DNA of 64,000 nt, from the NCBI GenBank assembly GCA_947502595.1, contig CANNAM010000001.1:186001-250000 (forward strand). Direction: 5' to 3'. Positions 17,171-26,401 of the stretch are shown in pieces (positions within the stretch are counted from its first letter, which is position 1; each line of letters begins with the position of its first letter). The notes under the pieces are model-generated. The model saw only the letters and a list, made by a program, of their open reading frames with translations. It was not told the DNA's origin and searched no databases. The DNA comes from an uncultured Marinicella sp. (GTDB lineage Bacteria; Pseudomonadota; Gammaproteobacteria; Xanthomonadales; Marinicellaceae). The translations under genes were made by a program, and so were the position numbers.

Positions 17171-17235
17171 CATTGCGAGATCGACTTGGGCTACAGCGTT
17201 CGGATAGTGTCACGGTCGTTCCAGCCCTCGCAATG
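17171..17235. repeat. Short palindromic intergenic repeat at the IS110 breakpoint
   Basis: The ends CATTGCGAG (17171-17179) and CTCGCAATG (17227-17235) are exact inverses and enclose about 47 nt. The form GTCATTGCGAGG at an edge is a common dispersed bacterial repeat. It fills the space between the transposase fragment and the end of sufE (stop at 17246). Confidence 0.65.
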
Positions 17236-17245
17236 ACTTGTCTTG

Positions 17246-17671
17246 CTACAAATAAGCTTGCGCAGTCGTCTGAATCTTTTCAATCATGGCGTTTAAGCCA
17301 TTGCTGCGGGTGGATGACAGGTGTGAGGACAGGCCAATCAATTCGATGAAGTCGGGTTCGGTGTCGACTATTTTTTGTGGTGTTTGGTTGGAGTAAATGG
17401 TCAGAACCAACGCAATCAGACCTGATACGATGGCGGCATCGCTGTTAGCCTGGAAGTGCAGTTTGCCGTCTTTTTCATCATGCACCAGCCACACTTGTGA
17501 TTGACAGCCGTGAAGGATGTTCTTGTCAATCTTAAGGGCTTCGTCCATGGGCTCTAGCTGTTTACCTAAATCAATGATGTACTGGTATTTTTCTAACCAG
17601 TCATCAAACATATCAAAAGTTTCTATGATTTCTAATTGTTCGTCCATGATGTTCTCAGTTGTGTCGTTCAT
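17246..17671 (-). CDS. sufE: Cysteine desulfurase sulfur acceptor SufE
   Basis: SufE takes persulfide sulfur from SufS for iron-sulphur cluster assembly. The 141-residue product has the active-site loop HGCQSQVWL with C56 as acceptor, then SDAAIVSGLIALVL and the C-terminal GLSSHLSSTRSNG, all family hallmarks. The first eight residues (MNDTTENI) may be dispensable, since M9 is an alternative start. The start overlaps the cysS stop (TAATG), so the gene is translationally coupled to cysS rather than located in a suf operon. Confidence 0.93.
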   Translation of the reverse strand: MNDTTENIMDEQLEIIETFDMFDDWLEKYQYIIDLGKQLEPMDEALKIDKNILHGCQSQVWLVHDEKDGKLHFQANSDAAIVSGLIALVLTIYSNQTPQKIVDTEPDFIELIGLSSHLSSTRSNGLNAMIEKIQTTAQAYL

Positions 17672-19050
17672 TATTTCATACTCCAGCGGGTGCCGTCGGT
17701 TGAATCTTCTATGACCACGCCCAAGGCGTCTAATTGGTCTCTGATTTCATCAGATTTGGTCCAGTCTTTATCCGCACGTGCTTGTTTGCGCGCAGCAATG
17801 AGTTGTTCTACTTGGTCTTTGATGTCTGCGCCACCGGCTTGCTTTTGGGTAAACCAATCATTGGGGTTGGTTTGTAGTACGCCCAGTATTTCACAACTGA
17901 GCAACAATTGGCTTTTTAACTTTACTTGTTCAGCTTTGTCGGAACTATTGGCTAATTGTTTAGCCAGTTGATTGACTCTGGCAAAAGCTTTTGGGGTGTT
18001 CAGGTCATCACTTAAAGCCGCCACGATTTCTGCGTCTAAGCCATGGCTGCTGTCCACCGTCAAATGCGCAACATCGCGCAGGCTGTTGTAAATGCGGTCT
18101 ATGGTTTTTTCGGCTTGTGCCACTGTTTCTTCAGTCCAATCGACTGATTGTCGGTAATGGGCGCTGAGTAATACCCAGCGTGCCACTTCACCTTTGACTT
18201 CGGCCAACACCTCGCGAATCAATTGGATGTTGCCCAATGATTTGGACATTTTTTGATCGCTCATGGTAATGAAGCCATTGTGCAACCAATAGTTGGCAAA
18301 GTTGCGGGTGTCATTGGCGCAACAACTTTGTGCCACTTCATTTTCATGGTGCGGAAAAATCAAGTCTTTACCGCCACAATGAATGTCTATGGTTTTGGCC
18401 AAGTGTTTGGCTGCCATTGCAGAACATTCAATGTGCCAACCCGGACGGCCACGGCCCCATGGGCTGTCCCAGCCCGGTAAGGTGGCATCGGAAGGTTTCC
18501 ATAACACAAAGTCACCAGGGTTGCGTTTATAAGTGGCCACTTCAACCCGAGCACCAGCCAACATGTCATCCAATGATCGTTTGGACAATTCTCCGTAGTG
18601 TTCATAGGTGGTGACATCAAACAGTACATGGCCTTCAGCTGCATAAGCATGGCCTTTGCTGATGAGGTTCTCAATCATCGCGATCATCTCTGGCACATGG
18701 TCGGTGGCAAATGGTTCAATGTCAGGCATCATAACCCCCAAAGCGTGTAAATCTTCGTTGTAGGCTTTGGCGTATTTTGAGGACACGTCTTTGATTGAAC
18801 AATTATTTTCTTTGGCGAAAGTGTTGATTTTGTCATCGATGTCGGTGATGTTGCGTGCAAATACCACCTGTGGGTAAAGTTGACGCAACAAGCGATTCAA
18901 TACATCAAACACCACCGCGGGTCTGGCGTTACCAATGTGGGCATAATTGTAAACGGTGGGCCCACACAAATACATGGTGACTCGATTGGGGTCAACGGGT
19001 ATAAACAGTTCCTTTTGGCCACTGAGGCTGTTATGTAAATGTAATGCCAT
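17671..19050 (-). CDS. cysS: Cysteinyl-tRNA synthetase
   Basis: CysRS charges tRNA-Cys. The 459-residue class I synthetase has the zinc and HIGH-type motif CGPTVYNYAHIGNARP near residue 28. It also has the zinc ligands in WHIECSAMA and FPHHENE, and the KMSKS loop DQKMSKSLGN. Length is standard (E. coli 461). It is coupled with sufE downstream, which joins two sulfur/cysteine functions in one transcript. Confidence 0.97.
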   Translation of the reverse strand: MALHLHNSLSGQKELFIPVDPNRVTMYLCGPTVYNYAHIGNARPAVVFDVLNRLLRQLYPQVVFARNITDIDDKINTFAKENNCSIKDVSSKYAKAYNEDLHALGVMMPDIEPFATDHVPEMIAMIENLISKGHAYAAEGHVLFDVTTYEHYGELSKRSLDDMLAGARVEVATYKRNPGDFVLWKPSDATLPGWDSPWGRGRPGWHIECSAMAAKHLAKTIDIHCGGKDLIFPHHENEVAQSCCANDTRNFANYWLHNGFITMSDQKMSKSLGNIQLIREVLAEVKGEVARWVLLSAHYRQSVDWTEETVAQAEKTIDRIYNSLRDVAHLTVDSSHGLDAEIVAALSDDLNTPKAFARVNQLAKQLANSSDKAEQVKLKSQLLLSCEILGVLQTNPNDWFTQKQAGGADIKDQVEQLIAARKQARADKDWTKSDEIRDQLDALGVVIEDSTDGTRWSMK

Positions 19051-19171
19051 GATCTGATTTTATTTGTATTGGTCACTGGTTAAAGTTGTATTCTAAGTTA
19101 AACTTAATTCAATGAGGGTAATTTTCAAAATAAATTTCTGCTTTGTTAAAAGATTAATTGAGCCAACAGCG

Positions 19172-19200
19172 TTGTTATCTGAGATTGAATTGGGGATAAT
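19172..19200 (+). promoter_or_regulatory. Predicted promoter of the chorismatase-Clp pair
   Basis: TTGTTA (19172-19177), 17 nt, then GATAAT (19195-19200): four and five matches to the sigma-70 hexamers at ideal spacing, about 50 nt before the coding start at 19251. Assigned by pattern only. Confidence 0.4.
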
Positions 19201-19250
19201 GTCAGGCCGCTGATAATTGCAGCCATCACTAAGTACAACAACAAAGGCTT

Positions 19251-20243
19251 ATGGATTCAAAAAATAACCCAATAAAACACAGGTACATACAAGTTAACCC
19301 CGCTCAAATAGGTGAAGCTTTACTGTCTTTTAGAGGTTTACAGATTAATGCCAACGATGCAGCAAATTGTATCGTAACTAACAATAAAAGCACTGTTTTC
19401 ACCATGCCGCTGACGGTGTTGGCACAGTCGCCAGGGTTTCAAGAGTTGTGGTCTGATGGATCGGCAGTGCTGATAAAGTCCGATGAAGGCAAGGCTGAAT
19501 TGACTGTGGCTCAAACCAGCCATCATTTGATGTTGAGTTTTCAATGTGCTGATTTGCCATTAGCAGAATCAGTAAAAGAAGTTTATTCCACTGCGTATCA
19601 ATTTGCACACCAGCAAGGTTTTGAGCATTTGATCAGGGTCTGGAATTACATTGACCAAATCAATCGCATCGAACAGGGTACTGAGCGGTACCAGGCGTTT
19701 TGTGTGGCCAGACATCAAGTTTTGGAAGACCTGCAACAACTCGAAACACCCAACCCTGCAGCAACCGCTATTGGTGGGCATTATGGGCACAATAGTTTTG
19801 TGTTTTTATTCAGCCATCAACCCGGTCAAGTGGTAGAAAATAAACGCCAAGTTTCTGCATGGCAATACCCTCGGCAATATGCCCCCAAACAACCGCGTTT
19901 TTCTAGGGCCATGCAGTACGGAGACTTATTACTGTGCAGTGGTACAGCCAGTGTGGTGGGTCATGAAACCATACACCTGGATGATTTGAGCGCCCAGTTT
20001 GATGAGTGCATGGTTAATATTCAAGCTTTGTTGGATGAAAGTGATGTGGATACGCCTATCAATGAAGGTGTGTACCGGTTTTATTTGCGGGATCAAAAAT
20101 TGATGGATCAAGTGTTGGCAAAGTTACAGGCACTAAAAATAAACGATTTTGTTTTGCTTGAGGGCGATGTTTGCCGTGAAAACCTGTTGATTGAATGTGA
20201 AGCAGTGTTCCAATCAGCCAGGAAAACGGTTAAACTTAATTAA
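19251..20243 (+). CDS. Chorismatase, XanB2/FkbO/Hyg5-like
   Basis: Enzymes of this family hydrolyse chorismate to hydroxybenzoates. XanB2 of Xanthomonas makes 3- and 4-hydroxybenzoate for pigment, signalling and ubiquinone. The 330-residue product carries the characteristic central segment RVWNYIDQIN with ERYQAFCVARHQV (about residues 126-155). The C-terminal RidA-like half has GDLLLCSGTASVVGHET. No ubiC is seen in the window, so it may be the local 4-hydroxybenzoate source. It lies upstream of a Clp-like regulator on the same strand. The exact product (3-HBA, 4-HBA or both) cannot be told from sequence. Confidence 0.82.
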   Translation: MDSKNNPIKHRYIQVNPAQIGEALLSFRGLQINANDAANCIVTNNKSTVFTMPLTVLAQSPGFQELWSDGSAVLIKSDEGKAELTVAQTSHHLMLSFQCADLPLAESVKEVYSTAYQFAHQQGFEHLIRVWNYIDQINRIEQGTERYQAFCVARHQVLEDLQQLETPNPAATAIGGHYGHNSFVFLFSHQPGQVVENKRQVSAWQYPRQYAPKQPRFSRAMQYGDLLLCSGTASVVGHETIHLDDLSAQFDECMVNIQALLDESDVDTPINEGVYRFYLRDQKLMDQVLAKLQALKINDFVLLEGDVCRENLLIECEAVFQSARKTVKLN

Positions 20244-20315
20244 TAGGTTTGTGTAAGGCTCCAGATTAATCACAACATTTTGTTGCTGGTATCAAGGAGT
20301 GAGAGAGAAAAGAAC

Positions 20316-21044
20316 ATGTCAGATGCATTTGATGAAGCTACTTTTGATGAATTGTATTTAAGCGAACGCTTTCAGAACTCCAGTTTTTTTAAACTGAATG
20401 TTGAGTCTTTGAATCGCTTCTTGTCGATGTGTCATCGGCGAAAATTCCCTAATAAAACCACCGTTATACGCCCTGGTGACTTGGCCAATACCTTGTACTA
20501 TATTGTCAGTGGCTCGGTGGCTATTTCTTATGAAAACGATGAGGGTAAGGAGTTGGTGTTGGCCTACCTGAACAAGGGTGATTTTATCGGTGAAATGGGC
20601 TTATTCATGAAAACCGAACGCCGCGAAGTTATGGTCAAATCCAAAGAGAAGACCGAAGTGGCTGAAATTGGCTACCTTCGTTTAGGTCAGTTGTTTGAAA
20701 ACGAGCTCAAAGATGATGCCAAGCATATTTTGTACGCCATCGGCACCCAATTAACCCATCGTCTATTACAAACTTCACGCAAGGTGCATCGCTTGGCCTT
20801 TTTAGATGTTACTGGCCGTATTGCTAGAACCTTGATGGATTTATGTAAAGAGCCAAATGCATTGTCACACCCTGATGGCACTCAAATCAAAGTTTCGCGC
20901 CAAGAACTGTCTCGAATTGTCGGCTGCTCAAGAGAGATGGCAGGGCGGGTACTGAAAGACCTAGAGGCGCAAGGCAATTTGGCTGTCAAGGGCCACACTA
21001 TTGTGGTGCTACATGATCGGCAAGACAAACCTTCAATCAGCTGA
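20316..21044 (+). CDS. clp: CRP/FNR-family regulator, Clp-like
   Basis: A 242-residue transcription factor with an N-terminal cyclic-nucleotide-type beta barrel and a C-terminal winged helix. The recognition segment VGCSREMAGRVLKDLE resembles CRP closely. The phosphate-binding cassette reads GEMGLFMKTERREVMV: the R-S pair that holds cAMP in E. coli CRP is replaced by R-E. The same replacement is recalled for Xanthomonas Clp, which responds to c-di-GMP. The ATG at 20316 (MSDAFDEATF) is preferred over 20280, given the AG-rich ribosome-binding region. A PilZ protein is encoded at 46402. Confidence 0.85.
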   Translation: MSDAFDEATFDELYLSERFQNSSFFKLNVESLNRFLSMCHRRKFPNKTTVIRPGDLANTLYYIVSGSVAISYENDEGKELVLAYLNKGDFIGEMGLFMKTERREVMVKSKEKTEVAEIGYLRLGQLFENELKDDAKHILYAIGTQLTHRLLQTSRKVHRLAFLDVTGRIARTLMDLCKEPNALSHPDGTQIKVSRQELSRIVGCSREMAGRVLKDLEAQGNLAVKGHTIVVLHDRQDKPSIS

Positions 21045-21329
21045 TTGCATACTGGGCTGTTTTAATCAACAGCCTGACTGCTGAAGTATCAAATCCTAAT
21101 GCGTTTGGTTGGTGGTTGATATTGCCAGCTGCCGTCAAAATATATTAATTGTCTCAACCTTTATTGTTTAGCATTGCCCTGAATCAGTGTGGTAATTATC
21201 TATCCGCTTTGGGCTTGAGTTGCGCTGTTGATTATCCGGTGATTTAACCTGTTCAAATAAAGTCTTTCAACTGCATATACGTTTTATAGTTGCCTTATTT
21301 TTCAGGCTGCAACAGCTGAACTCAAACAC
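21045..21329. other. Non-coding spacer downstream of clp
   Basis: About 285 nt lie between the clp stop and the terminator of the convergent protease gene. There is no plausible gene, repeat or strong hairpin, and no clear terminator for clp. Confidence 0.5.
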
Positions 21330-21355
21330 AAAAAAAGGGAGGTCAATGACCTCCC
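21330..21355 (-). terminator. Intrinsic terminator of the subtilase gene
   Basis: GGGAGGTCA (21337-21345) and TGACCTCCC (21347-21355) form a perfect stem with the loop opening at its centre. Seven A residues (21330-21336) on the plus strand become the T-tract for minus-strand transcription. It lies about 33 nt past the protease stop codon. Confidence 0.88.
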
Positions 21356-21387
21356 AAATTCTTGCATTTTAACTGTTGGTTTATTGA

Positions 21388-23400
21388 TTAATTAAACTCA
21401 ATACTCCAAGAGTCGATGTAACCACCATCTAGATTGTAATGATCGGTTACTTCTATACGCCATTGGCCGCTTGATTCAATGGTTCCGGCATTCAAGTTGA
21501 TATCAATCAACAAGTTGTCACCACTGTCATTGGGGTTGTTTCTGGCATGAATTGTACCACTTGCGCCATTTGGAGCAAATATCTTGGCAGACAAATCACC
21601 ACGGTAAGTGTGTTTGATGTCTGCTTTGACAGTGATGGTTCCTGAAGCACCAGTACGTGTCACATTGATGGCTGAACTCACTGTACCAGTTGAGTTTGAA
21701 GGAATGGTCACGTTGTTGGTGTTCTCAAAGTAGTTGTTGTTGCCACCGCCACCTGAAGGAGGAGTGAAACTGCCAACTAAACTAACGCCTGAATAAGCGC
21801 TGTAACCTCTGATCATCACATGGTAAGTGCCTGCTTGAACGTTACTGATGTTACAAGTTTCGCTGTTACCAGCCTTGTAAGGGCGACAATCATAAGAGCC
21901 AGTTGTAGGAGCACTTCCGTATCTAACGTACAAATCAGCATCACCTGAACCACCACTCATGGCAAAGCTCAAGTTTGTTGCGCCAGCAGGCACTGCAAGT
22001 GTGAAGAAACTTGTTGAGCCTGAAGCACCTGACAGACCTGTTACTGGTGTGCCGTTGGTTAATGTGCCATCAACTGGATCTGGATCTGGGTCAGGATTAC
22101 CGCCACCACCACCAGTGAAATTATTCAGCAGTAAGTTAGGTGAGCCTGAACGTGGATCAGTCACTTTGTTAGGAATGGCAGCTGATTCAATTGCGGCCTG
22201 TACCTGTGAAGGAGTTGCGTTAGGGAACTCATCTAAGTACAACGCGGCAACACCAGCCACATGTGGAGACGCCATTGACGTACCACTGATGGTGTTGGTT
22301 GCAGAGTTACTGGTAGACCAAGTAGAAGTGATTGAAGAACCAGGCGCATAAATGTCTAAGCAAGAGCCGTAGTTAGAAAACGAAGACCTTGAATCAGAAC
22401 TGGTGGTTGAGCCCACTGTAATGGCATTGGCAGCACGTGCAGGAGAATAAGAACAGGCATTGCTGTTGTCATTTCCGGCGGCCACGGCCATGGTTACACC
22501 TGCTTGCACAGCAGCATTAACAGCATTATCTAATGCCGTACTTGCGCCGCCACCTAAACTCATGTTGGCAACTGCTGGTTTGATGTGGTTGGCAGTAACC
22601 CAATCTACGCCACCAATAACACCAGAGTTAGACCCTGAACCATCACAGCCTAAAACTCGAACAGCATAAATAGTGGCATCTTTAGCAACACCATATGTGC
22701 TTGAACCAATGGTGCCAGCAACATGGGTACCATGACCTTGGCAGTCGTTGGTGCCATTGCCGTCATTAATGGCAGTGTAACCAGAGCGACCACGGTTGCC
22801 GAATTGGTTGTGTGTAATTCTGACACCAGTGTCAATCACATAAGCATTGACGCCAGTACCATCATAATCATAAGTATAGGTGTTATTCAGCGGTAAGTTG
22901 GCTTGGTCAATTCTGTCCAGCCCCCAAGTCGCGTTATTTTGTGTTGCACCAATGCTGACCACTTGGTCTGCTTCAATATAAGCAACACGAGGATCATTTA
23001 ACAAAGCAGCCAGTTTTTTGCTGGCACGGGTTTGAATCACAAAGCCGTTGATTGCATTAGAGTACATGCGTTTAACGTCACCGCGAGCTTGGGTGGCTAA
23101 CGAGACACTCATCTCTTGAACTGCCATAGCGCGAGCTTGTGACAAAGAGTTGGTGCTGTTAATCATTTGGGCTGCTTGTGTGTGTACCACTTCATCTTTT
23201 AAAACAACGATGTATTGGTTGTTGATTTTTGTGGGTGATGAATAACCTTGGATGTTATCAACGCTGGGAACATAATTTTCGCTGATTTGTGCTAAGCCAA
23301 TTTGGCATGTAGCTGCAAGGGTGATGGTGGCTAAAGATCTAGAAATTGCGTTACTTAACTTTATTTTTGGCGAACGCGCACCAAATTCTAATTTTTTCAT
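21388..23400 (-). CDS. Secreted subtilisin-like serine protease with PPC and P domains
   Basis: A 670-residue extracellular S8 protease of the proteinase K group. In order it has a signal peptide (about 1-37), an I9-type inhibitor propeptide (about 60-150, NQYIVVLKDE), a catalytic domain with AYVIDTGVR (Asp), GHGTHVAGTIG (His) and SGTSMASPHVAG (Ser), and a GGGGGNPDPDPDP linker. A PPC domain and a C-terminal P-type domain (TYRGDLSAKIFAPNG) follow. PPC and P tails are usual in type II-secreted proteases of marine gammaproteobacteria and are often removed after export. It probably degrades protein for nutrition. It has its own terminator. Confidence 0.95.
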   Translation of the reverse strand: MKKLEFGARSPKIKLSNAISRSLATITLAATCQIGLAQISENYVPSVDNIQGYSSPTKINNQYIVVLKDEVVHTQAAQMINSTNSLSQARAMAVQEMSVSLATQARGDVKRMYSNAINGFVIQTRASKKLAALLNDPRVAYIEADQVVSIGATQNNATWGLDRIDQANLPLNNTYTYDYDGTGVNAYVIDTGVRITHNQFGNRGRSGYTAINDGNGTNDCQGHGTHVAGTIGSSTYGVAKDATIYAVRVLGCDGSGSNSGVIGGVDWVTANHIKPAVANMSLGGGASTALDNAVNAAVQAGVTMAVAAGNDNSNACSYSPARAANAITVGSTTSSDSRSSFSNYGSCLDIYAPGSSITSTWSTSNSATNTISGTSMASPHVAGVAALYLDEFPNATPSQVQAAIESAAIPNKVTDPRSGSPNLLLNNFTGGGGGNPDPDPDPVDGTLTNGTPVTGLSGASGSTSFFTLAVPAGATNLSFAMSGGSGDADLYVRYGSAPTTGSYDCRPYKAGNSETCNISNVQAGTYHVMIRGYSAYSGVSLVGSFTPPSGGGGNNNYFENTNNVTIPSNSTGTVSSAINVTRTGASGTITVKADIKHTYRGDLSAKIFAPNGASGTIHARNNPNDSGDNLLIDINLNAGTIESSGQWRIEVTDHYNLDGGYIDSWSIEFN

Positions 23401-23851
23401 ATTAGAAGTCTCTCCTCTATATTATTGTTGAACCAGTTTGGAAAATTCCAAGCTGTGTTAACCACTTTTTTATTGTTTTATTTTTTTTCGTGGTAGCTTA
23501 AATATATAACATATTTATGGCAGCTGGCAATTATTATTATGAAATAGCGGAAATAAAGTGTGACAGGGTTATCATAAAGCAGATATTTTTGGTGTAAATT
23601 CAATAAATTAGTTGATTTTGCGAAGGAGTTGTTTTCGTACGTGTTGGGCTGCGCAACTGGAAATGATGTGGCATCTTATGAGCTTAATTTTGAAGTTCAC
23701 TTACTTCGGCAACACTGTTATTCATTGTCGATGCGACTTGTGGTACAAAGTTTAATGCTGTTGAAGCTGAAATTTCGCAGCTTCGACAATATATTCATTC
23801 ACTGTTGATAGAATATAGGTATATTTTTTAAGCGGCTTGATAATTTTTAAT
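23401..23851. other. AT-rich divergent intergenic region
   Basis: This 450-nt spacer separates the protease (leftward) and channel (rightward) genes and must hold both promoters. A partial CRP/Clp-like half site, TGTGA, lies at 23559-23563 but its partner is poor. No RNA gene or repeat is seen. Confidence 0.5.
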
Positions 23852-26257
23852 ATGGGTGATTTTTTTCGCAAATTTACATTGGTGGTTTTGAGTACCTGTG
23901 CATTTTTGACACAGGCCGGTGAGGGTTCTGTTGCACAATTAGAACAGCAAGCCAATCTGTTTTTAACCAACTATCAGCAAGTTAAAGATGATGTCAGTCA
24001 AATCAGTCAATTAGAACTGGACAGCCAAACACTGTTAAAAAAATTGCAACAATGTGAGCAACAGGCGGAAACTGAATTAGATGAGTTAACTGTTATTCGC
24101 GAGATTGAGGTGTTGAAAAGTGACAGTCAAGACAGTTCAAATAAAGCCGATGAGTTGATGCCATCCAGCCAGGCCACTGCTGAAGTCGATCGTTTGATAA
24201 ATGACGCGTCACAACATTTAATTACTTGTCGCCTTAAGTCAAGACAGGTTTCATCAGCACGTTTTTCATTACTGAATCAAAAACAAAATATTTGGTTGCA
24301 GCAATTAACCGAGCGACAAGATGTTTGGTCATTCATTCGCAGTGACAAGCTGTCGCAGATAACAGCGGACAAACTCCACCGAGCAATTCCTGCCAATACA
24401 ATGTTCATTGCCTTAAGTTTATTGGTCCTGGCAAGTTATGGCTTGATTTATTGGCTAAATCGTTCAGCCCTATGCGACCTCCAAAATACTGAATCAAGGG
24501 CTGTAAACTTAAGTGAGGTCTTCAAGTTGCTGTTGAAATTATTCTTCATTCCATTTTTATTGGCATGGACTTATTACTTTTTAGCTGGGCAAAATCGCTG
24601 GCATTTATTGGTCTTGGTTGGCAGTTTGTTGGTGCGCGATTTTTGTGCATTGTTGGCCATTAAGCCACTGTTAACCGATGAAGAAATAAAACCATTCAAA
24701 CGTTTTATGTGGGTGTCTGGTGTTTTGATGGTGCTGATTGCTGTTGCATTTAACGGCATAGAATTACAACACAACAAGCAAACGCAGTGGTTGAATGAAT
24801 TTTCAATTGTGTTGACCCCCTTGTTTTTACTGGTGGGTGTGTTTTTGGCTTTCAGCAGTTACTTCTTCTACCGACTGATAAAACCCTATAAAGACCGTTT
24901 TGTACCTGCGGTAATATTGGTACTGGCTTTGATCAGTACATTGGCTTATGTGCTTTCTTATGCCAATGGCGCTCAATATATTTTATTACTTTCCACCGGT
25001 GTGTTGTTGGTGCACTGGTGCTTGAAGTCACTCAATGGCTTGAGGAAAGTATTACTCAGTAAAAAAATTACGCAGTTAAAACAGCTTGAACAATATGCAG
25101 GTGAGACCTTTGCCTTCCCTTTTTGGGTCAGTTTATTTACTGCCATGAGTGCAGGCGCTGTGGGATTGGTTTTTCTGGCTTGGTTGGCAGGCATTAACGA
25201 TGAAGCCTACAAACAAATATCATTTGTTTTCAACGAAGGCTTTGCTGTTGGTTCAGTGCGCTTGGTGCCAAAAGACATATTGATTGGTGCCGCAATTATC
25301 ACCGTTTTAATTGTATTACTCAGTGTCATAAAAAGTGGCATTCAGAATAAATGGTTAGATAAAAGTAGACTCAGCAAAAGTTCACGAGAAATTTTTTCAA
25401 TGATTGTTTGGTACATTGGTATCACAATCGCAGTATTCATCGGCCTGACAGTAGCAGGTTTTGATGTCTCCAAACTGGCCATCATTGCTGGGGCACTGTC
25501 AGTGGGTATTGGTTTTGGATTGAAGAACATAGTCAGTAATTTTGTTTCAGGCTTAATCTTATTGTTCGAGCGGCCTATTACCAGAGGTGATTGGGTTGAG
25601 GTTGGTGACACGGTGGGCTTGATTGAAAAAATCAATATCCGTGCCACCAGAATCAGAACTTTTGACAATGCACAGATACTGGTACCCAATTCAGAATTGT
25701 TGTCACATCATTTAACTAATTGGACTTTAAGCAACTCAATTGGACGCATTACGCTTAAAGTAGGTGTTGCTTACGGTTCTGATGTCAATCAAGTGCGCGA
25801 AATTTTAGATAACATCGCAAAAAACCATGATGAAGTTTTACAGCGCGCACCTTACCAGCATAAGGTGTTGTTCCGTGAGTTTGGTGACAGCAGTTTAAAT
25901 TTTGAACTGCGGGTAATGGTCAAAGACATTAAGTTGTTTTTGGATTTAACTTCAGAGTTGAATTTTGCCATTGACCAAGCATTGCGTGATGCTGAAATCA
26001 GTATTCCATTTCCGCAAAGAGATTTACACATCATTGATTCCAGGAAGCTGGATGCACAGGCTACTGAAAACGCTGATAAAGAAGATGGCAACCATCAACC
26101 AGTCAAACAAAATAAAACCAACGGGGAGCAATCCAACAACAGTCGCCAGTCTTCAGAGGATGATAAGGGTGAAGTTGAGCAAATGGTTGAAGAGGATGAA
26201 AAACGTAAAAAGGCTGAACAACAAGCAGCACAGCAGGACAATGATAATAAAGATTAA
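23852..26257 (+). CDS. Large mechanosensitive channel of the MscS/MscK family
   Basis: Such channels open under membrane tension and release solutes on hypo-osmotic shock. The 801-residue product has a signal peptide and a glutamine-rich coiled-coil periplasmic part (to about 165). Multiple membrane helices follow, then the MscS core with the pore-lining helix SVGIGFGLKNIVSNFVSGL and the beta domain ERPITRGDWVEVG. After the core is an 80-residue hydrophilic Q/N/K/E tail unlike E. coli MscS. The ATG at 23852 is used; the frame's TTG at 23837 is not needed. Confidence 0.9.
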   Translation: MGDFFRKFTLVVLSTCAFLTQAGEGSVAQLEQQANLFLTNYQQVKDDVSQISQLELDSQTLLKKLQQCEQQAETELDELTVIREIEVLKSDSQDSSNKADELMPSSQATAEVDRLINDASQHLITCRLKSRQVSSARFSLLNQKQNIWLQQLTERQDVWSFIRSDKLSQITADKLHRAIPANTMFIALSLLVLASYGLIYWLNRSALCDLQNTESRAVNLSEVFKLLLKLFFIPFLLAWTYYFLAGQNRWHLLVLVGSLLVRDFCALLAIKPLLTDEEIKPFKRFMWVSGVLMVLIAVAFNGIELQHNKQTQWLNEFSIVLTPLFLLVGVFLAFSSYFFYRLIKPYKDRFVPAVILVLALISTLAYVLSYANGAQYILLLSTGVLLVHWCLKSLNGLRKVLLSKKITQLKQLEQYAGETFAFPFWVSLFTAMSAGAVGLVFLAWLAGINDEAYKQISFVFNEGFAVGSVRLVPKDILIGAAIITVLIVLLSVIKSGIQNKWLDKSRLSKSSREIFSMIVWYIGITIAVFIGLTVAGFDVSKLAIIAGALSVGIGFGLKNIVSNFVSGLILLFERPITRGDWVEVGDTVGLIEKINIRATRIRTFDNAQILVPNSELLSHHLTNWTLSNSIGRITLKVGVAYGSDVNQVREILDNIAKNHDEVLQRAPYQHKVLFREFGDSSLNFELRVMVKDIKLFLDLTSELNFAIDQALRDAEISIPFPQRDLHIIDSRKLDAQATENADKEDGNHQPVKQNKTNGEQSNNSRQSSEDDKGEVEQMVEEDEKRKKAEQQAAQQDNDNKD

Positions 26258-26330
26258 ACTGTCAATGTTCATGGCTACGCCAAGCCAGTAGTTTTGAATT
26301 GTTATAATAGCTGGTTCAGGGCTTAGTCAG

Positions 26331-26357
26331 GGTGGCTAAATATATACTTTAGCCACC
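26331..26357 (+). promoter_or_regulatory. Perfect hairpin in the rhlE leader
   Basis: GGTGGCTAAA (26331-26340) and TTTAGCCACC (26348-26357) pair perfectly over 10 bp with a 7-nt loop. It lies 44 nt before the rhlE ATG and about 25 nt after a TATAAT (26303-26308). There is no T-tract, so it is more likely a 5' UTR structure than a terminator of the channel gene. Confidence 0.5.
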
Positions 26358-26401
26358 AATAGGTATAAACTGCGCCCAAATTAAATAACTCAGGATTTCA
26401 G

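Noticed and set aside
17131-17349. A 72-codon open frame beginning MIVGIDISKN
   Set aside because: Only the first 13 or so codons are transposase; the rest reads through a palindromic repeat and antisense to sufE, so it is a fragment and not an intact gene.
21959-22351. A 130-codon plus-strand frame with a regular composition
   Set aside because: It is antisense to the PPC-linker part of the subtilase gene; the proline/glycine pattern is the mirror of that gene's low-complexity linker.
23559-23574. CRP/Clp-like site upstream of the protease gene
   Set aside because: TGTGA is present but the second half (TATCA) matches the consensus poorly, so it is not listed as a site.
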